Assembly (NCBI GenBank): GCA_033980235.1
Contig: CM067075.1
Span: forward strand, 7,656,608 to 7,720,607
Direction: 5' to 3'
Source: Diadema setosum
Taxonomy: Eukaryota; Echinodermata; Echinoidea; Diadematoida; Diadematidae
Length of the DNA stretch: 64,000 bases
The translations under genes and the position numbers were made by a program. Positions 26,680 through 39,600 of the stretch are shown one piece after another. How positions within the stretch are numbered: the stretch's first letter is position 1; every line of letters begins with the position of its first letter. A model generated the notes under the pieces. It ran no database searches, had not been told where the DNA came from, and saw nothing but the letters and a program-made list of their open reading frames with translations.

Positions 26680-27023
26680 GGGGCTTCAGGTTTTATCTCT
26701 CTGCAAGATTATAGAAACCACTTTCAGTACTAAGAGGAATTCAAAGTGTATTTGATGAAAATCGGTTTTAAAATGGCTGCAGATATCCAAAGTCCTAATA
26801 AAAGAAGGACCCACCTTTCATTAGGACCACATTGTTTTGCTTCGTACTAGCATACCTCATCCATTTCAAAAACCGATTTTCATCACAATTCCTCATATAA
26901 TTAAATTCATAATTCCTCATATAATTAAATTCGTTTTAGTATTTCATATAAGTGGTTTCTGATTATCTGGCAAAAATAAATTAAACCTGAACCCCCATCT
27001 CAATCAAAACTACAACATCCCTC
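26680..27023. mobile_element. Palindromic TTAA element, family A copy 2
   Basis: Arms 'gaaaatcggttttaaaatgg' and 'catttcaaaaaccgattttc' fold around 'aaaagaaggacccaccttt'. A 22-bp segment in the right arm ('attcctcatataattaaatt') is tandemly duplicated. Outer ends are degraded; the right edge resembles 'acaacatccctc'. Confidence 0.7.
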
Positions 27024-27339
27024 ATAAAAAATAAACTGATTTCAACGTAAACCCTCAATGAATTCCACCCGAATACAAATTTTAAGGAAAAGACAACATG
27101 GTACAGCATAATACACCACACACGAATGAAAGCACAGCATAGTATAAGCAGCAAAGGAGAAAAAAAATACCTCAATGAATAATCCATCCGAATACAAATT
27201 TTAAGGAAAGTATAGCATTGTAGTTGTATTATGTAAACCCTGGATGCTTACAAGTTAATCTGATTCCTCATTAGAATTATCATATCAATGTAACAGTTTT
27301 GGTTCCGTGAATATTGGGTTTCAAAAGATAGTCGGAAAA

Positions 27340-27520
27340 GAACAAGATTTAAAATTTGACAAGTACATGATGAATGTTTGACAAAAGTCGAATAAAATCA
27401 CACAACACTTTTTGAACAGTTAAAATGAATATGCAATAAAGTGAACCGAATGGCCACATCCCCTCACATTTTTTTTTTCATTTATTGTTTGCAAACTTTG
27501 ACGGAAATCAAATGTTCTAC
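27340..27520. repeat. Dispersed repeat family E, partial copy 3
   Basis: Contains 'cagttaaaatgaatatgc' then 'catcccctcaca' followed by a T tract, matching the middle of the other family E copies. The downstream half is not recognisable. Confidence 0.4.
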
Positions 27521-30407
27521 TTAATGAAGTGTAAAACAAAATGCTATAGTCCTGACCGCTATTTCAAAATAACGATTAATCATTATATACTGGATGGAAA
27601 TGATTGAAACCAGGATTTAGCGTGTGAACCCACCGCAAAAATGAAATCAATCACTAATCGATACAAAAAAAAAGTATTGGTTGGGAGCTAGGGGTAAACT
27701 GCTATTCGTCCTTTCATTTTATTTGTAATAATACAATCTATTCTCGTTACGTTTCCGTCATTATTGTCTGTTCGTAATCGCAAGAGTAAGCATTTTCACA
27801 AGGAACATGATAAAGCCAGTAGTTTTCATTCGTGTGTGGTGTGCAGGAAACAGGAGTCAACAAGAGGCTACGGTGTTTTCCCTACTACCTCCGATGTTTG
27901 CTAACAGTTAATTCAGAAAGTACATATTATCTATTTATTTCACTTTCATTTTCAAATTGTATTCATTTCCTTGAAATACAATCTTAGGAAGCCACTTTGG
28001 ATCAGGTAAACATCGTATAAACTTTGTGGATAATTTAGAAAATGAAAGTTTAGTTTGCAACTTTATACTTCTTCTTATCCAATAACGTTATTCAAGGTCG
28101 CTTCTTATCAGGAAATAAAGGTATCCAACTTCACTTATTCAATTTAACCCATTAACATGTGGTCACGTGACTCTGGAGGTGAAAGAACTTCTTTCGTTCT
28201 CTGCGAATGAAGACACACAAGGAGCTGAAATTTGCCCCCCGCCCCCGCTGCCATGCTTAGATTAACTTTGAAAACACTGCGTGAAATCGAACAGACATTG
28301 TAGTGGACGGTTCATCATCATCAGATATGAAATAAGCAAGTTATGAAATTGGACAGTTTTCATAGAATTATTTTCATGAGAGTACAGGATATATCTTTTT
28401 TTTTTGTCGCAAGCGAATTTTGTGCAAAAGATGAGATGATTGTCTCTTCACCCGGCAGCTTTCACAGTGATGTTTTCGTGAGAATATGATAGAAATCATG
28501 TCTTGGTTGACTATTAAGGATCTACAGCTGCGTCTTCTGCGCTTAAAGTCGTCATTGGATTATTACAGCCGTCATTGGATTATTACAGCCCAACATTAAG
28601 TCAACGTGAAGGCTACAGGTGTTTCTTTATAGATTTCATGGAAGAAACAAGCAGGACATTGATTATGGGAATATTGGTGTGAAGGTCACTTTTGTGCTTA
28701 TGACATCATCATCGCTTCACCTATAATACTTGGACATGGTGGTTGCAACCGTTCCGTAGAAACGAACGACTTGCCGAATTCCATCACTTTATAATCATAA
28801 TATTTCCTTCGTACGATTTTGATGTAACTTTTGATGATGCAATAGCTGATTATCTCCGCACGGAATTGTCTCATTTTATTGGACGTATGTTCCGACAGCC
28901 ACCTTACTCCGCAAACCACGTGGCAGAGTTAGAAAGGGAGTGTAGCCAAGTGGTAGCATCACGGCGAAAGTGTCCTCCGCCAACCATTGCAGTTAGCTTC
29001 TTCTGATGCCTCCTCGAACTCGAACATCATAATATCATGTAGAGTGTCTTCAAGTTTCCCCCTCCCGTCAGTTGGCTCTCCTCCTAAGGTATCTTCTTCC
29101 CCCCCCCCCCCCATCCCTTCCTTTCTCCCTATCTCTTTCGCCCACTCCCTTCCCTCTCTTTCTCCCCCTCCGCACATTCCTTTACTTCCGGGATTCCCCT
29201 CACTCAGCGATCCTTGTCTAACGCGGAAGGTGTTGATCATTGTAGAGCCACAGATTCTTACAGACCTGCGCAGGCTCCGGATAACAAGCCCGCTCTGACT
29301 CGGTTTAATTAAAGGTTTCGCTAAATTTAGGGAGGATCTATTTCCATCGCTAGCCGATTGTGTATCATCGCTGATGAGTAGGCCGTGTTGTGATTCAGAA
29401 AAGGGCAGGATCTACGAGCGAAGATACGGGTTTTAGCTGTGGCTTCCAAACAACTGCATCTCTATGGAACCAACCTTTTAACCGTCCAGAGAGCAGGGTT
29501 CTTCTCGTGAGCTTCTCGCACGTTGCTTCAGGTGCAGAAAATTCGATTCTTCATAAGTCTTACCCAGAGTGTGAGATAGTATATGTGTCTGTGCATTATA
29601 TGTTTCTGTGTATGAACATAGGAAAAATCAAAGCTATCCAAATTGTTCGTACTTGGACCAGGTTCCAGTTCTTGTAAAATAAACAAACAAACAAACACTA
29701 GTTTCGAAACCGTTGCGCTCGTGTTATTTGATTCCTCGCGAAAATACAGATCTGCACAGACCGAAAAAAAAAAGTCCGTCTGGCTTCGTCTGCTACAGAA
29801 GTTGTTTTACATGGTTTCGCCAAGGTCGAATGAGGAAAAATATAGAAAAATCGTATCTGTACTTTTATACAAAAAAGGGAGCGAATTGATGATGCATAAG
29901 ATACAAGGCGTGGCTTTCAATATGCATTCCAGGAAATATACAGTACATGATGACTGTGGGGTTTTTTTGGACATGAAATTCAATCAGCGTAATGTAATGA
30001 GACGCACGTTTGTCTTCCTTTAGCTTGTGTCCTGCGTTTCGCTATCAAATATTGTTTATGTCGATGCTTGTAGAGGACAGTTTTTGTTCATGCAAGGAGT
30101 GAAATTGTGGACACTCTTCACATCGGAACTCTTCCTTCATTTAAGGGCTGATTTGTTTCTATAACTTCCCTTCCAAAAGCCCGTCATAGGGGGTCACAAT
30201 CGTGACCCACTTCCATCCCTAAAAGGGCTAGGAATCTGGAACAAGCATACAAGTATGTGTATGATTGACCGCCTGAGGGGGGTGGGGGTGGGTAGTATAT
30301 CGTTTGCGAAATAACATTTTAACCGACGACAGCTGGACTACACGTTGCCCCCCATGTTAAATGTTTTCACAATGTTGTTTCTTGCTTGTGTTTTTTTTTT
30401 TCTGCAG
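27521..30407. other. Region immediately upstream of the first coding exon
   Basis: No recognisable exon or promoter. A 20-bp unit (GTCATTGGATTATTACAGCC) is duplicated in tandem near 28550-28590. A C-run and T/C-rich tract lies at 29095-29170 and a G-rich tract near 30278-30292. The tctgcag acceptor at 30401-30407 implies at least part of this is intron. Confidence 0.5.
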
Positions 30408-30675
30408 ATACTTACTGGGGAACGCAGAAGACGGCTACTGCCTGTGCTCGAGCTTTCAAGGGGCAGTGGGACGCACGGGTCCACGCTACCTAGCCGGAGG
30501 AGGGTATTCACTTAACTACAGTTGCAGCAGACAACTGAATTTTTGCTTTTCTATCTCACCAAGATGCGGGAGGTGTTTTCGGTCAGGATGCCCCACAGGA
30601 CAGGGTACTCGTGGACAGTTTTCATGGCGGTGTGTGCTCTCAGCTTGTCCATTGTACCCACAGCTAATGCACAAA
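30408..30675 (+). CDS. Integrin beta exon with 5'UTR, start codon and signal peptide (coding 30564-30675)
   Basis: A long T-tract ending tctgcag at 30401-30407 looks like a splice acceptor, so this exon probably begins at 30408 with about 156 nt of 5'UTR. The chosen ATG is at 30564. It has A at -3, and an in-frame TAA lies upstream at 30513-30515. A second in-frame ATG at 30588 (codon 9) is also possible. The peptide opens [17 protein letters not shown], then a hydrophobic core [15 protein letters not shown] and a likely cleavage site after TANA. The donor gtaag begins at 30676 and splits a codon after its first base. The boundary at 30408 and the existence of an upstream untranslated exon are inferred. 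Confidence 0.88.
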
Positions 30676-33585
30676 GTAAGAACATATTTTCCACATTTAT
30701 TTTCATTTTTAAAAAGAAATCGTGAATGTAGATATTTCAGTGAGTAGAATATCCTTTGTAGGTCTCTATTTGACTGTTTATTGAAGGGTCATTCGGTAAC
30801 ATTAAGTTTTCATATCGCTCTGTTAACTCCATATACACCTCAGCTCCGGAACACACATTATATTTATGAGGAAGTGGACTTAGAGGAAATATTGTTTGTC
30901 AAGGGAAATTTTCCTGTTGATACTGGTCATGGTAGATTTGTCGCGAAGGATTAATTACCCGGATATGAGCTGATCGTATGTACGACTAGTTTCACACTGT
31001 CCAGGTGAGAAAACAAGCACTCCATATAGGCTAAATTAGACTTTTACACACCACCATGTAGGTCTATATTTTGATTGTGTATTGAAGGGTCATTTGGTAA
31101 CAGTAAGTTTTCATATCGCGCTGTTAACTCCATATGCATCTCAGCTCCGGAACAACATTTTTTTAGCTCACCTGAGCCAAAGGCTCAAGTGAGCTATTGC
31201 GATCGCCCTTCGTGTACCGGCGTCCGTCGTGCTTCGTCCGTCGTCCGTCGTGCGTCGTGCGTCGTGCGTAAACTTTTTACATTTCCATCTTCTTCTTGAA
31301 AACCCCAAGACCGATTTTCATCAAACTTGGCAGGTAGCATCCCTAGGAGGTTAGGAACTCAATTTGTTAAAATGGGCACCATGCCCCACCCAGGGGGCCC
31401 CCAGGGGGCCCAAACCCCCTAAGTTAAGGAATCTGTAAAAAATCTTCTTCTCTAGAACCAGAAGTGATAGAGCTAAGTTAATACTATGAGTTAGTACATT
31501 GATGACTGTAGTTTCAAGTTTGTTCATGACAGAATCAGGGGTGCCCCCCTTGGGACCCAGGGGAGGGGGGTGGAGAGGGGTCGTAATGGGGCCTAAATTG
31601 TACACTTTCATCTTCTTCTTGAGAACCCCTTGACCCATTTTCACCAAACCCTAGGGGGTTAGGATCTCAATTTGTTAAATGGGCACCATGCCCCACCCAG
31701 GGGGCCCTCAGGGGGGCCCAAACCCCCCAAAATAAGGGAATCTGTAAAAATCTTCTCTAGAATCAGAATTTATAGAGCTAAGATAATACTATTAGTGAGT
31801 ACATTAATGACTGTAGTTTCAAGTTTGTCCATAGCAGATCCAGGGGTGATCCTCTTGGGGACGGGGGGGGGGGGGGGGTTTGGAAGGTCCAAATGGGGGC
31901 CTGAATTGTACATTTTCATCCCTTCCTGAAAACCTCATGATGGATTTTCGTCAAACTTGGCAGGTAGCATCCCTAGGGGGTCAGGATCTCAATTTATCAA
32001 AATGGGCACCATGCCACACCCAGAGGGCCCCAGGGGGCCCCAATCCCCCCAAATTAAGGAATCTTAAAAAAATTTGGGCCCTTATTGTACATTTTCATCT
32101 TCTACTTGAGAATGTTTGGTCAAATTTTAGTAGAGCTGTGAATAATTTAGATTAGTGACTGCGTGAAAGAAAAAAAAAAAAGGACCCGCGGGTCTCTTGT
32201 TTTTTATGAGGAAGTGGAATTCGATTGTTTGTCAGGGGAAATTGTCCTGGTGGTAGTTGTGTCGCAAAGGGTTGATTACCCGGACATGAGCTGATCGCAT
32301 ACGCTCAGCTACTAGTTTTACGTAGTCCAGGTGAGAAAACATGCACCCCACGGGCTAAATCAGACTTTTACACGCCACCATAAACGTATGTCCGCTCAAA
32401 TTAGAGTTCGAATTTCGGAAAGAAGTTTCACAGAACGATGAAACACGTAACTTGCCACCGTGGCGCTAATGGGATTTGATCCAAAGATCGGCTCTTCGCC
32501 ATCGGGCTCGCCCGGTCTCAATCACACACTCGATGTGAAAAGCGATAGAGCACAATCTCTTTCTCTCGTACATTTTTTTTTTTTTTGTTCATCTCTCTCT
32601 TTTTCTTTTTTTTTTCTTTTTTTTTTTTATTCTGTATCAGTTTTTCGGCCAACACTGCGATCAACACTTCATGTTCAATTACAAATATTTCCTCAATATT
32701 TTTATTTCATAATGTCCCAAGATCTTCATCAAAGTTTGATCTGGTGAAAGAAAATAAAAATACAATTGAGTATTTTAATTTAACCATTTGTATGTATATA
32801 ACCACGTGTTTAGATTGCACATTACAAACTACAGTATAGGCACTACGTAATAAACACACAATGTTCATGATCATTATTGTGGTACGAAGGTGTCTCAAAG
32901 AAGACAATGGAACAAAGAAGTAACAGAAATACGATTGTGCCTGCAATAAAGTATGATATAAATACTTAATAATATACCTTCTCCAGCAAGGAGAAGAGTG
33001 AAAAAAAAAAGACAAAAGAACAAACAAACAATGAACAATTAGTGCACCACACTCTCATTTGCAACCAGGATTTGAAAGTTTAACTGGAAGAGCGATTTCT
33101 GTCTCTCGAGTATGGTTTCATATAGAAGAACTGATGCCAACTTTCTAAACCCAGTGTACAGGACATACTCGCAAAATATTTAGTTGTAACCCACCTGTTA
33201 TATGTAAAAACCATTAGGGCCTATGGGTATATAGTTTCCTCCAACTATAGCTATACATCGACTCAGTGAATGCAACATTGTGAGATAAACACATGAGTGT
33301 AGTTTCAAGAAAATATTTCAGGAAATTACGAATATTTAATTTTTTTTTACTGAATCAGTGTGAGTTCTTTGCTGAATAGGAATACTACCACAAGTTGTGA
33401 TATGGTCAGAGAATTCTAACAATTAATTTGTGTAAAAAAGTAAACGTCCCCTCTGCATTCCGAAGGAAGTATGTCAGCTGCTCTTTTACTATGTTTTAAA
33501 TATGAAAATATTTCATATACATACATATATATACATATATCACATGTATATATATATAATATGTAAATAAAAAAAGATATATATG

Positions 33586-33616
<31 letters not shown>

Positions 33617-36600
33617 CGTTCTTGTATGTATATTGGATACATTTCGCTTTCGTATTGTATCGTATTGTAAATGAAATGATAAGGCATCATACACATACAT
33701 TTATATATTGATATATTTATATATCTATATATTCATATACAATAACATGCTTAATCGAGCATGAAATCTAAAAAGGACATCAGAAGGAAAGGGGCAGTGA
33801 GTGAATCCGTAGTACGTCATAGATTCTATGGGACGAGGACTGTACAGAAGACCCAGCCATGTTGCAATCTGTTAACCGCTACAGAGACTTTTCAGTCGTG
33901 TTACCTGTGAGGTCACATTGACACTCTTACTTCCGGCGGATGTCAAACCTTTTTTTCCACTTTGCTGACGTGTCCTTGAACTGCGTTCATTGAGTTTTGC
34001 TGCGCTTTAAAGTGACACTTAGACCCTCTACAGTCGTGAATATCCAACCTGACGCTTAACTGTGACCTTTTGCAATAGATCTCCCAGCGGAACTCGAACT
34101 AGTTCGTAATCCTGCTTTGTTTAGCTTCCTGTATGAATCCTCGTAGCTTAATACACCTCCCTGCTTATGAAAGCCTGAACGAAAACATAGAAAGCTTTTC
34201 AAACATGTAAGTATGTAACGCGTTAGTGTCTACACGCACGTACAACAGTTCTGCAGTCTGGTGCACTGTTTATTCAACTAAACTTAGAATCCTTTCCAAC
34301 TCCGTGGACTGCTTTGCAATAATCAATACATGGAGATAGCTCCATGATCGTGCTTACCTCGTGCACGCCAACGCAACGTTGTTAAAGCTTCCCAACTTTT
34401 ATTTTGATTTTTTTTTGGGGGGGGGGGGCAATGAGAAACCCCTTCTGAAATATTATGGAAGACCATAATTAGGATTCTAAGAGAAATTCAAAGTTTATTT
34501 GATGAAAATTGGTTTTGAAATGGCTGAACTATCCAAAACAAAGCGATTGTAATTACAAGTGGGACCCAGCGGGTCCTGTTATCAGGGTCGCTTCTGTTTT
34601 ACCTTTGTGTGTATCTAAGCCATTGCAAAACAGATTTTCATCAAGTAAACTGCCTTGCTATATCATTGGCGTGGCCTTTGGTTGTTTACCAGCCACAGGG
34701 ATATACATTTCAAGGATAAGTAACACAAGTTCTACGTAATACGGGCAACGTGCAGGCCTACATTCATATTCGTTTTCAAAAGCTTTGACTTCATAATTAT
34801 TATACAACGGGATATTAAAGGCATAATTTACCATTTGCAGATGAAACAAAAACCCAGCATTAGTGCTTTAAAATAGTTCTAAAATGTGAGTTAGGGTTAG
34901 AAACAACCACTGTAAAAATTTGAATCTGTATAATCAATGTTAAGTATTGTTAAATACACAAAGTGTAAACAATAGTTATAATAAGAATACTTTCAGACTA
35001 AACCGTCTACAGTTATGGTTTATTGAGAAAAATACTGATATCTCCTTATATTTTAGGCTTTATTGCGAAAATTGTATATGGTAGGACGTTTTGTGATACA
35101 ACAGATCTACACATATGCATAAAAGGTGATATCTTCAAAAATTTCAAAATCACTTCTCCCAAAGGTAAACTGGACCTTTAATATGGCTTTCGTAGACAGG
35201 AACGAGGAAGTATCAAGAAGGAGGAAAAAACTGATAGCTAGACTTTTTTTTCTCAAAGTATATTGCCTGAGAGCATGGTGGTTCATCCAACGCAACGTTA
35301 CCAAAAATTGCAAATTACTTTTGCGAAGCGACAACGCACTGTATATCTATATAAAGGATGCATTGTATCATGGGGGATAGGTTTGTGTTGAAAGAAAATG
35401 AGAAGACTCGTTTTTCATCTACCAAAGATGACCCGTTGGCTGATAAGTGGTTTAAAATTACTTATCTTTATTTTGATTACACACTTATTATTACCATTAG
35501 ATGAAGACAGATATATGCCCCTCAAAAGTCTAATCATTAAGCATTAGGCCCATCTTGTTTGTTAGACTTTCTTTACTGGTGGGGTATAATGGGTGGGGTT
35601 GACTTTTATATGTGTGTTGTTGTTTTACTTAGGGAATTCGGTAATAATTTGAGTTGAGTTAGACTTGACTGAGTCTATTACCACTCTCTTCATCATTTTG
35701 AAAAACCATATACACAGAGTGTAAAACATTTTTCAACGATACAAATAAATACCCTACATTATAATTCATCCTTTATGCTACTGCTCACCATGCAGTTTGT
35801 GTAACAATGGTTATGTATGGTGGTCGAACGTAATATTAACAGCAAAGAGTGGTTAGCTCATATATCCTGAAAAAACAACAACTGCAAAGCAAGACATAAA
35901 TTAAGCGTATGAAGGGAATAATAGGAAAAAGAAGGGAAGAAGCGGAAGAGGGGGTGTAAAAAAAACAGTAACCGGAAAGTTGCTGGTTGTTTATCACAGG
36001 TAGTGTGACCTATACGAAAACTATCCTCCTCCTAGCTCCGCGCGTGAGCGCCGAAAAGGTGGCGCAGATAATCTCAAGCATCACTCAACCTTGAACTGGT
36101 GGATGATGGCTGACGGGGCCGTCATGCATGCAAATACATGCAGTGTAGTAGTGAGGGACGCCTGACTGGGGGAACAAGATGGGAGGCCGGATCGACGAAA
36201 GACGCATCCTTTGATTTGAGTTTTAGAGCTTTATCTTTATTTCCCATCCACCCTTTTTTTAAGGATGAGGGTGGGGGTAAGTGGTTCTTCTTTTGCGAGA
36301 AGATACAGTGCACACGGGACAGAATATTGTGTTGATGGGGCACGGGGAGCTTGTCACAGTATACAGAAAAAAGGAGAAAAGATGACCCCTTCATTTGCTG
36401 AGTCATCTAGGATGATCAACGGCGCATCATGAAGTCCATGAGGGACACGACACACTCATTTTCGGACCCATTAATCCCCATCTATTACTTACTTCATTCA
36501 TACGTGCCCAGTCGGAACTTTCCATTTCCTTGTAGGGGTATCAGTTATAGCTTCACTATCAAGTGCCTTGATTTAAAAAGAAAAAAAAATGGACAAACTT

Positions 36601-39600
36601 CGTGGATGGGTTTCGGGATGTTTGTTTTGATTACTCTATTTGATATTTAGCTGCAAAAAGGGAAAGTGGTTTTAGAATTTTTCGTAAAAGGATGGACGTG
36701 GTTATCACTTGAAAGGGTCACTTGTTTGGGGATATATTCCAAGAGACTGAATGCAAGCATCAAATGAGATTAGCGAAAGTTTGACCGAAAGAAAAAGTAA
36801 ATTGTGTCAAAGTAATTAAGCCGAAACTTGTACTTTAAGTGTGTCAAATTACGTATCGACTTTGATAGAATACATTTATATAATATTGACTGGCCCTGAG
36901 GGAGGTACAAGAAAATATTGCCCAAACTGAAAGCATATTGCACGAGTCGAAGACGAGGGCAATATGTTTTCAGTGCGGGCAATATTTATCTGGCACCTCC
37001 CGAAAGAAAGGCCAGTCAATATCATGATTATTACCTATCCCCCTAGGTAAATTAAGAAAATATGTAAATACGGCTATACACTATATATGATACAGATCAA
37101 GCCACATTTGACTACATGTACACCATCAACATGTTGAATAATTGCAAAATTGTTCATCAATGTATCATTCAACTCCAACTTCAAAGATACATGTAGTTGT
37201 AACAGGCAAACTTCAAACTTCTGAACGTTCTTACACTTTAGTTTTACTTCTCTGTTTAAAGTTTTAGAGTTGTAAAACTGATGATTACTGTGCAATCACT
37301 GATCACAAGTGGTCGACCTTGTATAAGGTGATTTATCAGCGTTCTTCTGCGGTGCGTGTAACTGACACCCTGGACGTCCTGGAATGTTCTCTTTTCGTGG
37401 TCGTTCGGATAGCAGGGAGGTGGGGAGAGAGATTCCACTCTTTCTCTTCCCACCTCCTCAAACCGGAAGATTGCACTGTTTGCACATACTGTTACTGTTA
37501 CCAAGGAGCTATTACGCTGTTACCATGGAGGTAGTGCTGTTACGCAGCGACGTGGCGAAAAGCATATTGACTGCTGACCTTTAACCCTGCAAAATAACAA
37601 CTCCTGACCTTTGACCCTGCAAAATAACAACCGGAATTGCCTGGCAAAACTCCCTCGTATAGGTAATAATCTTGAATATTGTTTTGGTGACACAATAGTG
37701 TCGCCACTTGCGGAAAACCTTATTTAGTAGTTCACAGTTACGGAAACAAGACTCAATAGATGTTTTTGATCTCTTCTTCTAAAGTGGTTTGTAGGTTGTA
37801 GATTTTTTTTCCCCTCGAGAGGCCCGCCCATAATCAAGTATGTTTTTTTTTTTCATTTCTCATTCATTTTTTATTTATTTTCATTTTCATCGATGCGTAT
37901 AAGTTACAAAGCATATCATACAAAAAATTGGGAGTAGATTGTGAAGCAAAGAAATCTAGTTTTAAATATCTAGCTGCATCGTGTTTGTTTGTTTATTTTT
38001 TGTTTGTTTGTTTATTCGTTTGGTTGTTTGTTATTTCACTCATGCACCCATGTACACTCCATATCAATGAGCAACATAAAGTAGACCGCAGTGTATGTAT
38101 ACTTCCCATTTGCAATGAAGATTGCGACGGCTGAGAGTTGCATGTGGTGAATATATCGCCAAGTCTCTTTCTTGCTCAGTTTATGGGAAGAATGGCGTGC
38201 TGTGTATCAGTGATGAAGGTCTGGCGCGGCAGATTTTGTCGACAGAATCCTAATTTTTGAGCGTGGAAATCTTTGAAAATATAATTATTCTTCATGATTT
38301 TCAACTAGATAGCATATATCGATTATGCACGTATTCTCATTGTGTCTAGATTGTGTTTTTTTTTTCTTTCGATATGCCCTTGCCTTGAAGTTCTATTTAA
38401 ATTTACATGTACTTATGCCTATAGACTGACATTGTGATGACATTTTGTTTAAATCTACTTGTATGTTCAATGAAAAATGATAAATTCACTTTATATACGT
38501 AGAGTCGCTATAAACTTGCAAATATTTAAATCGGTGAAATGACAAAAGAGTAACTCTTTACTCTGTAGTGAGGATGTTAAAGGTCCAGTTTACCTTTGGG
38601 AGCAGTGATTTCATAAATGTTCAAGATATCACATTTGATGCATATGTGTAGGTCTGTTGTATCATAAAACATCCTACCATATGAAATATTTGCAATGAAA
38701 CCTAAAATATAAGGAGATATCAGGGTTTTTCTCAATAAACCGTAACTGTATACGGTTTAGTCTGGAAACATTTCTATTATAACTATTGTTCACATTTTGT
38801 GTATTTAACAACACTTAACATCGATTATACGAATTCAAATTTTGACAGTGGTTGTTTCTATCCCTAACTCACATTTTAGAACTATTTTAGAGCACTAATG
38901 CTTTCATCTGCAAATGGTAAATTATGCCTTTAAGCGCAAACGACCAACCTCAGGGATATACTTGAATCCATCTTGACCCGGTCTAGGTCCGGGGAGAAAA
39001 TAATATAACAGTTGCAGGACTGACTTCATTTCGGACAAGCGAGGAGGACGGCCTGGATTAGACATTATTGAGAAGCAAGGGCCAATCGATCTAATTGCCA
39101 AATGACCAAGCTCCGACTGACCTCACTCCGAGCAGAACTTAGATTGATGATTTCCTTAATTCGTCGGGTGAGGTGTGCCGTGAGTCTGACGTCTGTTGCA
39201 TGGGTTGTTGTTGTTGTCGTTTTTAGTTTTTAAGGTTTTAAAGATTTGACAGCAAAAACAAAATGAATAGCAGGGCATTTATAAAAAAAAAACCAACAAC
39301 AACAACTTATCAACTTAACAGTCTATAAGGAGATAACTTTACTTCTGCACGACATCAAAGCTGATAATGGATGTTAGCCGCACGAATGACATATTTGTAC
39401 ATCATGGTATAGACTGGCTGGCGGAGCACAGAAGACATTGGATATTCCATCAGGAGATTATACTGGCATGATAATGATTGAAGGAGTGAAGGAGTGAGGT
39501 TATTTGTCCCGACGGGACATTGATCCACTCGAAACCTTTACTCGTCACAAAGCTTTTCAAACTATCATGAAGCTCGAACCTTCCAACAACTGTCAGAGTA

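Larger units (their letters stand above)
30758..32390. repeat. ~300-bp tandem duplication in intron 1
   Basis: Unit 1 runs from about 30758 to 31057 and unit 2 starts at 31058 with the same order: 'ttgaagggtcatt.ggtaac', 'cagctccggaac', 'atgaggaagtgga', 'gctgatcg', 'ccaggtgagaaaaca', 'cttttacac.ccacca'. Unit 2 is split at 31158-32205 by a large insertion and resumes at 'atgaggaagtggaattcg'. Confidence 0.85.

Noticed and set aside
32460..32485. B-box-like GGATCAAATCCC on the minus strand
   Set aside because: No A-box at a suitable distance and no tRNA fold, so not called as a tRNA or SINE.
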